Shown here: in pieces, positions 46,976 through 56,554 of the stretch
Layout: every line of letters begins with the position of its first letter
Numbering within the stretch: position 1 is the stretch's first letter
Source: Simmondsia chinensis
Lineage: Eukaryota > Streptophyta > Magnoliopsida > Caryophyllales > Simmondsiaceae
Assembly: GCA_018398585.1 (NCBI GenBank)
Contig: JAGTTD010000007.1
Span: 33,632,911-33,696,910 of the forward strand
Direction of reading: 5' to 3'
Length of the DNA stretch: 64,000 bases
Notes under the pieces: model-generated
The model's input: only the letters and a program-made list of their open reading frames with translations
Told to the model about the DNA's origin: nothing
Database searches by the model: none
Position numbers and translations under genes: made by a program

Positions 46976-47230
46976 AATCAGTTTCAAAAATATAAAATAT
47001 AAAATTCTTATTTTTCCTCAAAATATAAAATTATGCCTAAAAATAAAATAAAATACTTAATTATTTTATTTTGAGAGGCAAAATAGTCCAGAAAAGTTGT
47101 TTGGGGAAAAGTGATAATCTTTAAAAAGTGAGGGGATTTAATGAGTAGTTTTATTTGTAAGGAGGGTTTTCTGTTTTTGAAGCAAAAGTCGGAAAATTTT
47201 CTGTAATTTACTCTAAATACAATAAACATA

Positions 47231-47231
<1 letters not shown>

Positions 47232-47300
<69 letters not shown>
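47232..47300. repeat. (TA)n microsatellite
   Basis: About 65 bp of TA dinucleotides just outside the Mutator-like right target duplication, within the Tourist-like right arm. Confidence 0.95.
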
Positions 47301-47304
<4 letters not shown>

Positions 47305-47522
47305 AATATAATATAAGTAATATAAAAAACTCGTAAATTTCAAACTTGTATATAGATATCATAAGTAATATGGTTTTGAAAGATGATATTTGTGTAAAGA
47401 TATGGAGAATTTTAATGTTTTAAGTAGGGGTATTGTTGTCCAGAAAATTTTAAGTTTTTGATTCTGTTTCAGCATATAATCAGAAGCACCAAATTTCTAC
47501 TTCTGTTTATAAGCAGAAAAAC

Positions 47523-47663
47523 TTTTTTTGGTGACGGGATTAGGTTGTCCCAACCAATCCCTGACCTATGAGAATAGCCCACAAGCCCCCATGAGCAGAT
47601 AAGTCATGAGTATATCCTCAGCGAGAATTGAACTCCTGACCCCTGGGCGATGACCGCATGGAT
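47523..47663 (-). mobile_element. tRNA-derived SINE, 141 bp, with 11-bp target duplication
   Basis: Perfect direct repeats AGCAGAAAAAC at 47512-47522 and 47664-47674 flank it. On the minus strand it starts ATCCATGCGGTCATCGCCCA, has a B-box-like AGGAGTTCAATTCTC and ends GTCACC plus a short A tail (T run on the plus strand at 47523). It lies within the right arm of the Tourist-like element, separating two halves of its AGCAGAAAAAC-containing sequence. Confidence 0.8.
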
Positions 47664-47804
47664 AGCAGAAAAACAGCTCCTACTTTTAATAAAAAGTGCT
47701 TTTAGATGTCTGCCAAATACCTCCAAATTCTAGAAAAGTGCTTTTTTCAAAAAAAAAAAAAAACACTTATTTTTTCAGAATAAGCAATCCTAAACAGACC
47801 CTAA

Positions 47805-48359
47805 GCCTCTACTCCCTTTTTTCGATAATCAACGATATGGTCACAACACAAAATAGCAATTCGTATAAAGGAGGCCATAGTCAACCTGTGTAAAATCGTG
47901 AATCAAGAAGCAAATACAAAAGTCAAGACAAAATAGAAAAATAGGACAAAATCAAAACACAAAAACATAAGAAACCACTACAATTTATTTTCACGGTTTA
48001 ATTTATTTTCACGTGATTAATTTATTTTCATGCAAGAGTGGTTGCTTAAAACATTCAAAGTTGGGAAAGAGGGGACCACTAGCAAATCTTAATCTAGCCT
48101 TAAAAAAAATTTTAAAAATTACATAAATTGCAAAATAAAACGACCAACTAAAATACTACTGAGTCACATACTTTTCACGTGATTAATTTATTTTTCATAC
48201 AATAATAATTCGAGTGATCAATAAACATTATAACTCAATATATGCTATAGTAAAGAACTAAGTGGAAGCTTGAGACATTTCATTGAATAGATGCAAAAGT
48301 ATCGCACAAAGATTTATATTATTTTTTTTGGGTCACAACTGCAAATTCTCAATATATAG
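47805..48359. other. AT-rich spacer, nothing recognised
   Basis: No gene. It has a few dispersed repeats of TTTATTTTCACG (about 47990-48035 and 48172-48195). Confidence 0.5.
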
Positions 48360-48796
48360 TAGAGGTGCCTGAGCCAAAAAACCGACCCAAAAAATTTGTA
48401 AATTGGCCTGATACAAACTGAAAATTTGTCATAAATAATTGAACCTCAAGTTAAAATGACCCGTTGGTATGAGCATTATTGTAGATGACCTAACTCGTGA
48501 CTCAGCTGACTTGGCTCATGACTCGGGACTTGACTTAGAAGAAATGATTATGGATACCTAAATAATACTAATAGTGCAATTAATTAGTACAAATAAGGTC
48601 TAGGGATTAGTTGGTGAGATTATTATGTTGATTGATGATTAGAACTTTACTTCTCTATCCTGCAATTCTCTCTCTTCTCCCAAGTCTCTTTCTTCTTCTT
48701 CTCCCAAATTCCTTTTTCCATACTTATATACTATCATACTTTATACTTGTATTAGCCCATACTAGCCCGACCTATTCTTTTCTTGACCCGAAAATT
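48360..48796. repeat. Degenerate GACCC/TGACTC-rich sequence, left flank of copia element 2
   Basis: Recurring short words such as TGACCCG, GACCTAACTCG, TGACTCAGCTGACTTGG and CTTGACCCGAAAA, then a pyrimidine-rich stretch. Similar words continue on the other side of the copia element at 54017-54545. Confidence 0.5.
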
Positions 48797-48924
48797 ACCT
48801 ACAAGCCTTTATATAGGCATACAACAATTAAGTAAAGAGAATAATATCCTTGATGATTGCATAAATCAAGGGTTACAATAGGAAGGTGCAATATCCTAGT
48901 GATATGCTAGGGAATATTCTAATA
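48797..48924 (-). repeat. Truncated 3' LTR of copia element 2
   Basis: It matches 53889-54016 of the 5' LTR (CCTACAAGCCTTTATATAGG; GATTGCATAAATCAAGGGTT; GGTGCAATATCCTAGTGATA). The last ~45 bp of the LTR, present at 53842-53886, is absent; unrelated sequence starts at 48796. Confidence 0.9.
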
Positions 48925-49518
48925 CGCCGCCTCAATTTGAGCGGGGGTGGCATCACGCGAAGATTGGACTTGTGTTGAAAGAACCTATCAGCCGGGAGAC
49001 CTTTGGTGAGGATGTCAGTGACCTGTTGTGTGGTGGGAGTGTAGCGAACCTGGAGGTCACCCTTGAGAACCTTTTCGTGAATGTACTGAAAATCCACATC
49101 AACATGTTTGCTGCGATCATTAGAGGAAAGGTTGGCAGCAAGATAGGAGTTGGAGACGTTGTCACAGTAGATCAAGATCGGTCCTAAGTGGCGTAAGCCA
49201 AGGTCACGCATTAGGTATTGGATCCAGTCACTTTTAGCAACAGCTTAAGCTACAGCCTTGTATTCGGACTTTGTGTTGGATTTGGAGACAGTGGCATGTT
49301 TCTGTGCTCTCCAAGAGATGAGGTTGGGACCAAGGTAGACGGCATAACCCGTGATGGAGCGGCGTGTATCGAGGGCAGCCACCCCAGTTAGCATCAGCGT
49401 AGGCAGTGACAGAGACTGTGCGTGTTGGGGAGATGACAAGGCCATGGTCGGGGGTGGACTTGATGTACCGTAGAATGCATTTTACGTCTTGCCAGTGAGG
49501 GGTCCAGGGAGCATGCAT
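48873..49518 (-). pseudogene. Copia element 2 RNase H domain
   Basis: 49245-49445 and 49234-49518 give, in two frames, [18 protein letters not shown] and [11 protein letters not shown], and 48873-49211 gives LIYCDNVSNSYLAANL, RSKHVDVDFQYIHEKVLKGD and QQVTDILTKGLP. These are the RNase H catalytic D region, the YCDN motif and the C-terminal ADILTK-type ending of copia Pol. The domain would remove RNA from the RNA-DNA hybrid. It is split between frames, with a stop near 49244. Confidence 0.85.
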
Positions 49519-49521
49519 GAA

Positions 49522-50568
49522 CTAAGAGACGAGACTCACAGCATAACAAATGTCTGGTCTGGTCAAGGTGAGGTATTGTAGGTCACTTACAACACTTCTA
49601 TACTGGGTGGGATTCTCAAGAGGGTCCCCATCACTGAAAGAGAGGTGTGATCGGTTTGGGAGGGGGGTTTTGACAGGTTTGGCCTCGGTAAGTGAAAGTT
49701 TGGTTAGAAGGTTGATGGTGTACTTATGTTGACTTAGGAAAAGGCCTTTTTTGTCACGGTGAGCTTCAATGCCTAGGAAGAAGTGGAGGGGCCTAAGGAC
49801 TTTCAATGCAAACTGGGTGGATAGGGAATTGATGAGGGTAGTGATATGGGAAGGGCCAGAGCTGGTCAAGATGATGTCATCAACGTATAGAAGAAGACAT
49901 GTGAGGTGGGCTTTGGTTTTATGTATAAACAGGGATGGGTCGGCTCAACAACACACAAAACCAAGTCTAAAGAGGAATGCACTAAATAGATGGAACCAAG
50001 CTCGGGGTGCCTGGTTAAGACCGTATAATGCCTTTCGTAGGCTGCATACATGATCAGGGTACTTGGGGTGAACAAATCCCTTAGGCTATTTCATGTAAAC
50101 TTCTTCCTTAAGAAAACCGTGTAGGAATGCATTTTTGACATCCAGTTGTTGGATAGGCCAGTCGTATATAATAGCAAGGGTAAGTATAAAGTGTATGGTG
50201 GAGCGTTTGACAACAGGGCTGAAGGTTTTCTTATAGTCAAGGCCTTCACGCTGGTGAAATCCTTGAGCCACAATCGGGCCTTGAGCCTTTCAACAGAAAC
50301 CATCTACTTTGTACTTAACTTTGTATTTCCATGTACTTCCTACACGATTGGCTTCCTGCCATTGGGGATTTTTCACAGCCGGTGAATAACAGGTAGGTTC
50401 CTGAATGGCAGTGATGGATGAAAGTGCAAGTGGGTACTTTGTTTTATGTATACCATCTTTAAGTCTAGTTCCGTTGGAACTAGGTTGAGGGTCAAGGGCA
50501 GGCACCGTGACTAACTTGGGGGGGGGGGGGGGGGCTGCAAGGTGTCGTGGGTGGGGGGTCACTTGCAA
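49522..50568 (-). pseudogene. Copia element 2 reverse transcriptase
   Basis: 50290-50568 holds the WKYKVKYKVDG entry to the RT. 50086-50271 gives HQREGLDYKKTFSPVVK and PIQQLDVKNAFLHGFLKEEV (motif A). Near 49877-49888 the strand reads YVDD, the catalytic motif C, intact. 49522-49869 gives LRPLHFFLGIEAHRDKKGLF and QYRSVVSDLQYLTLTRPDI. Frames shift between blocks. Expected function: synthesis of element cDNA in the virus-like particle. Confidence 0.88.
50518..50534. repeat. G17 tract in copia element 2 linker
   Basis: On the element strand this is a C run inside the proline-rich integrase-RT linker (50492-50778). Confidence 0.95.
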
Positions 50569-50764
50569 TTACCGTGGCTGGCCCGGCAGGGGGGCTAGAT
50601 GATGCCACGGGAGTGGGGGCAGCCACCAGGGGGCTGGGCGGGGGGCTTGGCAAGCCGGCGTGACTAGAACCGTCGGGGACAGGGTCTGTCCCGGCCATGT
50701 CCAGCCTAGGGGGTGGGGCTGCGTCGTGAGGGGAAGAGACCCTCCCAGTGGGCAGTACCGGGGG

Positions 50765-51970
50765 CTACTGCCAATCACTCAAAGGGGTGATTGGGTGTGG
50801 CTGGCTTTGGGTGTAAATGATAAGAGGTTGGGGAACTATGGCATCACTACTAGGTGCCGTAGGGCGAGCTAGGTCATGATAGGGGAAGCACGATTCATCA
50901 AACACAACATGCCAACTAACGTATATTTGTTTAGTTTTAGGGTCAAAGCACCTGTATCCTTTATAGCTCGTGGCATAGCCTAAAAAAATGCATGTTAGTG
51001 AGCAAGGGCCAAGTTTATGATTTGCACGAGATGTGATGTGTGGGTAACAAGCACACCCGAAAACATGGAAACTTTTATAGTCTAGTTGAATTTGAAACAA
51101 CTTTTGAAATGGAGAATCATTGGACAAAGTAAGGCTGGGGAGACAATTTATAATAAAGCAGGCAGTACAAAATGCGTCAGCCCAGAATGCATAGAGAAGT
51201 TTAGAGTGGATTAGAAGTATTTGTGCCATTTCAGATAAATGCCGATGCTTGCGCTTCGCCAGCCCATTTTGTTCTAGGGTATCAGGAAAGGATAAGCGAA
51301 AATGAATTCCAACTTCGTGACATAGAGCATTCAATCGACAATGATCAAATTCACCACCACCATCACTTTGGAAAATTTTAATTTATAGGTCAAATTGGTT
51401 TTTAACAAGAGTTTTGAAATTAGTGAAAATTTCGTAAACTTTAGATTTGCGCTACATCGCGTAGAGCCATGTAAATCGCGAGAAATCATCAATGAATGGA
51501 ACATGGTATTTATATGCCGAATTGGAGAATACAAGCAATTGCCAAACATCAGAATGAATTAGTTGAAGAGGCTTAGTTGTGTTATGCAGTACACGACCAA
51601 AAGAAAGCTTAGTAGATTTACCCAAACAGCAGGAACTATATTTATTGAGAAACTTAAAAACAGGAAAACAATGTTTCTTACATAATGTGTCAAGAACAGT
51701 GTTACCTAAATGACATAGTCGTTGATGCCATAGTTCACCATTTTTTATGCTTGCTATGAGTCCTAAGTCATGTGGTGAGAAACTATAGAGAGATCCGTTA
51801 CTGGGCACTTGTAGAAGCAGCGTTCCAGTAGCCTTGTCCTTAATATAAAAGAAACGAGAGTCAAATTCTACTTTACAATTATTATCCTTACATAATCGTT
51901 TAATAGATAAGAGGTTATGTGTGAGTTGAGGAACAAGCATGACCTTATGTAAATTTAGGGGGACGTGCAC
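50765..51970 (-). pseudogene. Copia element 2 GAG-pre-integrase and integrase
   Basis: 51452-51970 contains QLTHNLLSIKRLCKDN, GELWHQRLCHLGNTVL (HHCC zinc-finger histidines) and LQLIHSDVWQLL then FIDDFSRFTWLY (first catalytic aspartate; the usual WGP reads WQL). 50765-51334 contains FPDTLEQNGLAKRKHRHL (catalytic glutamate), HVFGCACYPH, IFLGYATSYKGYRCFDPKT and VVFDE. Between them, 51331-51452 is shifted and holds the second aspartate region. It would insert cDNA into the host genome; not functional as it stands. Confidence 0.88.
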
Positions 51971-52488
51971 ATGGGTAGGATAGCAGAACCGACATGCGTA
52001 ACAGGTAATAATGCTCCATTCCCAACAAGGACACTTTGATGACCCGAATAAGGAGAGAGTTTAGTTAGGATAGCTAGATTTGGCGTCATGTGGTTAGAGG
52101 CTCCCGAGTCAAGATACCAGTTGAAGTCGTGCAGCTCCCCGACTGTCATGGAGGCAAAAGAGTGAGAAGGATTAGAAAAGGCTAAGCTATCAAACCGATG
52201 AGGACAAGCAACTGCGGTATGGCCATTTTGTGAGCAAATTTGACAAAATTGAGGACCAGGACCGAGCACACCTGCACTAGAGTTAGGAGAGGAACCAAAT
52301 GGGGGTCGAACCAAGGGTGGGGTGCCAGTGTAGGGAACCCTAGGTTGAGGTTGTGTGTTGTAGGGGGTCGGTTGGCCCGGAGAACCACCACGACCTCCCT
52401 GGTTGTTGCGTCGACTCCGACCATGACCATGGCCGCGGCCACCTCTGTTGTTGGAACCTCCTTTGTTCGGTTGGCCCGTGGCCACCAT
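51955..52488 (-). pseudogene. Copia element 2 Gag C-terminus (zinc knuckle) and protease
   Basis: Gly/Arg/Asn-rich GGRGHGHGRSRRNNQGGRGG (about residues 15-35) is followed by CQICSQNGHTAVACPHRF (CCHC knuckle) and WYLDSGASNHMTPN, an aspartic-protease active site with DSG intact. The frame runs on into PVTHVGSAI. It is offset from the gag N-terminal block by the C-run expansion at 52630-52650 and a stop between. Confidence 0.88.
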
Positions 52489-52570
52489 AGTGTGAGAGGG
52501 CTCAGTTGTGGTTCATCCAGAGTATTGATTCAAGGAAGCCTCCTCATTTAGTAAAGTAGTTTTTAACTCT

Positions 52571-53175
52571 TCATATGAATAATATTTGGAAGTTTGACGA
52601 GAAAAAGTTGCTAAGGTGGCATACTCGCGGGGGGGGGGGGGGGGGGGGGGCTAATTCGTAAAGCGCAAAGTGTTGAAATTCTCTATTTGATACAGGAGAA
52701 TCAATGGCAGCTAAGTCGTCCGTTATTGATTTTAATTGGGAGAGGTATTGGTCCATTGTTTTGCCATTTTTTCGGTGATTCATGAGTTGGTAACGAAGTT
52801 CAAACTCCTTGGCCATAGAGTGATCCCGAAAGCGCTTAGTGAGGGCGTCCCACATGGCTTTAGAGGTAGGGTGGCGTACAATGTCATTTATTAGAGGACG
52901 AGAGAGAGTGGCAGTGACACAGGATCTAAGACTTTGATCTGTACGGCGCCAATTTGAATAATCGGGATTAGGGTAGAGCGATCCGTTGGGAAGTATTATT
53001 TGGGTAGGGGGATAGGGGTATGAACCATCAATAAACCCTAGTAATTGATGTGCTATTAACAACATTTGGAATTGTTCACGCCAGAGGGGATTATATGATG
53101 TTGTTGCAAGTTTTATTGTAACAATATTTGTTATATTAGAAAGGGGGATAACTTTGGGAGGAGGTGTGATTATAT
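52571..53175 (-). pseudogene. Copia element 2 Gag core
   Basis: From about 53140 the frame reads TIKLATTSYNPLWREQFQML, then LLGFIDGSYPYPPTQIIL, DQSLRSCVTATLSRPLINDI, AMWDALTKRF, MDQYLSQLKSITDDLA (UBN2-type copia Gag). It runs into a proline run encoded by the C21 tract (G21 on the plus strand), after which the frame changes. The true start is unclear, because 53190-53690 contains a further, separately framed proline/glycine-rich segment (MASNLNRSYASALSPCPPPF). Confidence 0.85.
52630..52650. repeat. G21 tract inside copia element 2 gag
   Basis: Homopolymer at the end of the Gag core, encoding prolines on the element strand. It coincides with the shift between the core and zinc-knuckle frames. 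Confidence 0.95.
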
Positions 53176-53189
53176 TGACTAGGGTTTAT

Positions 53190-53690
53190 GTAATTAGGGT
53201 TTATATAGTTAGGAGGTTATTCCAAATAAAATATTCTAAATCGCATCGCGCAAGCAATTAGTACTAATAAAAGGGGAGTGGGGGTGCGACCGCTGACACA
53301 CCCGCTCCTAAGCTATGGAACAGAGACGGAGGGGGTGGCGTGGCATTGCCACCGGCGACGCCAGTCACTGGCGGTGGGAGAGAGAAAAGAGGAGAGGAGG
53401 GGATGCCCAAACTAAGTGTCGAATTCACTGTAGACCTCCCGATTGGTGGTGGAGGACCGGAGATGGTGACACCGGTATCAACCAACCAAGGGAGGGGGCA
53501 CCGGTGATAGTGGTACCGACATTGTTGTCGTTGCCACCACCCCGGTTGGTGCACCACTGGATGCCGGCAGTGGGGGGTCGGTATGGCTGAGACCCGACCT
53601 CCATGGCAGGCGTGGCGGCGCCGATAAAGGGTGGAGGACAGGGGGAGAGGGCACTTGCATAGGATCGATTTAAGTTAGATGCCATTGCTC
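53190..53690 (-). other. GC-rich segment between primer site and gag core of copia element 2
   Basis: Minus-strand frames here are Pro/Gly/Thr-rich and unlike the usual copia Gag N-terminus. It may be leader or an insertion. An A tract lies at 53691-53715. Confidence 0.4.
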
Positions 53691-53824
53691 CAAAAAAAAA
53701 AAAAAAAAAAAAAAAGAAGAAGAACAGAAAATAAAGAACGAATAAAGAATTCAACACAATGATGGGGGAAAACGTAAAAACAGATAACAAAAAGAAAGAA
53801 AAGACTATAAAGTAAATCAGAGAG

Positions 53825-53839
53825 GGAGCTCTGATACCA
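53825..53839 (-). other. Primer-binding site of copia element 2
   Basis: TGGTATCAGAGCTCC on the minus strand, two bases inside the LTR end; complementary to initiator Met-tRNA as in most copia elements. Confidence 0.9.
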
Positions 53840-53841
53840 TA

Positions 53842-54016
53842 TGAATGTTAAGCAACCTTGTATTTGAATAATTGTAGAATGAGACCTACAAGCCTTTATA
53901 TAGGCATACAATACAACAACTAAGTCAAGAGAATAAAATCCTTAATGATTGCATAAATCAAGGGTTACACTAGGAAGGTGCAATATCCTAGTGATATGCT
54001 AGGAAATATTCTAATA
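53842..54016 (-). repeat. 5' LTR of copia element 2 (175 bp)
   Basis: On the minus strand it runs from TATTAGAATATTTCC to AACATTCA. The usual first dinucleotide TG reads TA in both LTR copies. Confidence 0.88.
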
Positions 54017-54560
54017 AAAATAAACCGATACTCAATTTGACCTGATCTGACTCGTCATTGACTTGAACCAACCAAACCCAAAATTATATGAACCCTAACC
54101 CAACTCAACTTGAAACCCGAATTAACCCAAGGACTTTAAACTCAATGAGAGTTAGTTGTCAGGAGTTAACTTCATAAAAGATCGTTGAACACCTATGTTA
54201 GATAATACAATAAATATATTGGTAAAACTATAAATCATTTGGAGTATAATTTAAACTTTTGTAAATGGTTCATTCCACCAAGTCACCAAATAGTAGAATT
54301 ACGATGATTCGAAACCCATACAAACCGACTCATAATTGACCCAAACCCAAAACCAACCGAAATTAAAGTGACCCACATCTAGAATAACTTGACCCAAACC
54401 CAACCCAACCCGAGTATAGGTAAAACCCAGCTGACTTGAGCCTAAATGGGTCAATCCAAGCCCGGCCTACCCTGAGTTTATTGTAAACCCGAAATGACCG
54501 AAACCTGAAAAAGTACGCTCGAATTTGACCCAAATGACCCGATTGCCACCTCTAATATAC
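54017..54560. repeat. Degenerate AACCCGA/GACCCAA-rich sequence, right flank
   Basis: Dense irregular repeats of words such as AACCCGAATTAACCC, GACCCAAACCCAACCC and TTGACC. Low-complexity intergenic DNA matching the left flank at 48360-48796. Confidence 0.55.
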
Positions 54561-56046
54561 TATATGTTGTGAGCTATATTATATTTAGGCTGATGTTATC
54601 TGTTTGATAGAATTAACTAGAGTCTTCCCGTATGTACGGTGTATGATTGAAAGTACTTATATTTTGTATTATATATATACTATATATACTACATATTAAT
54701 TAGAAGTTGTCCCTCCCAAAAGCCTGCATTTTCATATATATCCTTAAGTTTTTAGGCTATCACTTGACTTCCCCTCCCCCATCTATAACTATATCTACAT
54801 CTCTATAAGATGTTTAATTTATGATAAGATCAACTATTTTTTTTTAATTTAAATGTATATAAGTCATTATACAAGAAAATTTGTTTTTATTTATGGAAAT
54901 AAGCTCTAACACAGAGAGCGAAAAGTCCAAAACAAACAAATTAATAAGAGGAGAGAGTACATATCACTTGGAATCACACGTATCCATTAGCTATGATTTT
55001 ATAAAATATAATGATTTCGTTTTATGGAATTGAGCATGGGGATATAAACTTATAATCAGTTGTCCTCAAATATTATTCTAAGTTATATAATTGCTCTAAC
55101 AATAACATTTTTTTCTCTGATAATAACTGCACTCAAATATAGTTGCCTTGTAATCAAAAATACCTTAGGGTACTTGGACTAGAAGTCCATAAGGGTAGCG
55201 ACGTGGAAGACGGGAGCGCAATCCTGGCGATAAATTTAATTATACGTTATACATTGCATGGGAAACTCTAGTTTGTGATTAAATCAAAGCATTACTTATT
55301 TTATTTACTGAAATGCCAAGATACGTAGGTGATAAATGATGAAATATTAAGATGCCTTAATACTACATTTCATTTATTTAATTACTGGTTAATGGAGTTT
55401 ATAATGTTTTAATGATTTTTACGTATTAATTTTAATTTTCTTTGTTGTCCTAGATAATTGGATTCCAAATTTTTATAATTGGAAGAGGGAGAGAAACTTT
55501 AATGTATAAAAATAAAATAGATTGAGATATTTTATCTTATCTTTCTATAATTTGTTAGTTTTAAACTATTTGAAATTGATCATACCAAGAATAAGAATTA
55601 TAATAAAACTAGGATATTAGGATTACAAATAGAGATGCTAGTTTAATTTCATCATATCAATACTTATAATTGTAGTTTAACAAGGACATCACCACTATAA
55701 GGGTCACATATAAATGTATCATTGTTCAATTATTCATTTATTTCTCAATATTTTTTGATTAATAAACCCGTAGCAAGTCATATTTTTGCAATGCAATGTG
55801 GAGTCGGATATGTTGAAAAAATGATATAAGCTAAACTTAAAAATTATGGAAAAATTACATCCCACTTTAACAATACAACAAGGAACCCTTTATCCCACAA
55901 AGACAATTTAAGGGGTTTTATTTGGGTATATAAGGGTATGTTTTCTCAACCCAATTGAATTAAGCCTTGGGTGAAGGAATGGTGGGAACTGCACGCACGC
56001 GCGCCACCCGCCCCGCCGTGCTCGGGTGTGGGTGTGGGTGAGCTTT
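54561..56046. other. AT-rich spacer, nothing recognised
   Basis: No ORF or repeat I can name. A short GC-rich segment (55985-56040, CACGCACGCGCGCCACC) precedes the next retrotransposon. Confidence 0.5.
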
Positions 56047-56051
56047 TTCTC

Positions 56052-56399
56052 TGTTGAAAATAGTCTTTGTACATATTTTTGTATTTTCCATGTATTTTTC
56101 TTGTAGAGGTATAGATACTTAGCATTTAGAGTAGTAATTAGTGAGATGTGAAATTAGTGCAGTTGCTCCTCTTCTCTCCCCTTGTAACCGTTCCTTCAAT
56201 AGGCTTTATGGGGCATTTTATTGCTTGTTTTATGACAATGTAAATCCTAGGTAGGTAGAAGAAGAGTTAGGGTCATCTTCTTTAGGTAGTAAAATTCTTC
56301 TTGTATAAATTGGGCACTTGTATCTTTGATTGTTCATCTAATACAAATTTTCTCTTTTATCCTTCAACTTATTTTTCTAGTATTCCTTCAATTTTAATA
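56052..56399 (+). repeat. 5' LTR of copia element 3
   Basis: Starts TGTTGAAAATAGTC and ends TTTTAATA (the 3' LTR ends TTTTAACA). A TATA-like TATAAAT lies at 56304-56310, so the transcript would start about 30 bp later. Confidence 0.95.
56304..56310 (+). promoter_or_regulatory. TATA box in 5' LTR
   Basis: TATAAAT, also kept in the 3' LTR at 61149-61155. Confidence 0.6.
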
Positions 56400-56414
56400 T
56401 GGTATCAGAGCAAG
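56400..56414 (+). other. Primer-binding site of copia element 3
   Basis: TGGTATCAGAGCAAG immediately follows the 5' LTR; matches the 3' end of initiator Met-tRNA. Confidence 0.93.
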
Positions 56415-56554
56415 TGTCGATCTTGCATTGAGGTGGCATTTTTCCCTAGCTGGTTCGGTCACCATCTCAGCTAAAGCACTTTGTAGTGCCCTTGTGAGTT
56501 GTACTTCTGCCCTCTTGCTTCTTGTGCTTGTTTCGTGTTTTGATTTAGTAGATA

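Larger units (their letters stand above)
42603..47213. mobile_element. Mutator-like element with about 135-bp TIRs and a 9-bp target duplication
   Basis: TAAATACAA at 42594-42602 and 47214-47222 is a perfect 9-bp duplication. The left TIR begins GGGTAAATTATCGAAAATTT; the right TIR, reverse complemented, begins GAGTAAATTACAGAAAATTT. They can be aligned for about 135 bp through CTTACAAATAAAA and ATCCCCTCACTTTT, with identity of about 80 percent by eye. No transposase is visible. Apart from the inserted LINE it is about 0.55 kb, so it is a non-autonomous MULE. Confidence 0.85.
42141..47801. mobile_element. Tourist-like (PIF/Harbinger-type) MITE split by nested insertions
   Basis: The left terminus is GGGTCTGTTTGGGATTA (42141-42157). 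The right terminus, reverse complemented, is GGGTCTGTTTAGGATTG (47785-47801). Both are flanked by TAA (42138-42140, 47802-47804), the 3-bp duplication of this superfamily. Sub-terminal sequence carries AAAAGCACTTTT and AGAAGCAC motifs in both arms. The 5.66-kb span is due to the nested Mutator-like element, LINE 2 and a SINE. The element proper would be about 0.9-1 kb, without transposase. Confidence 0.8.
48797..54016 (-). mobile_element. Ty1/copia retrotransposon 2, minus strand, decayed
   Basis: The 5' LTR is 53842-54016 and a truncated 3' LTR is 48797-48924. Order on the minus strand: primer-binding site, gag with zinc knuckle, protease, integrase, reverse transcriptase, RNase H. The domains lie in several frames with stops. 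G/C homopolymer expansions at 50518-50534 and 52630-52650 account for at least some shifts. LTR copies differ at about 6 positions plus a 5-nt indel over about 128 bp. No target duplication can be seen because the 3' LTR outer end is missing. Confidence 0.92.

Noticed and set aside
47008..47343. 111-codon minus-strand ORF with a long Tyr-Ile run
   Set aside because: It is the translation of the (TA)n microsatellite and flanking TIR sequence.
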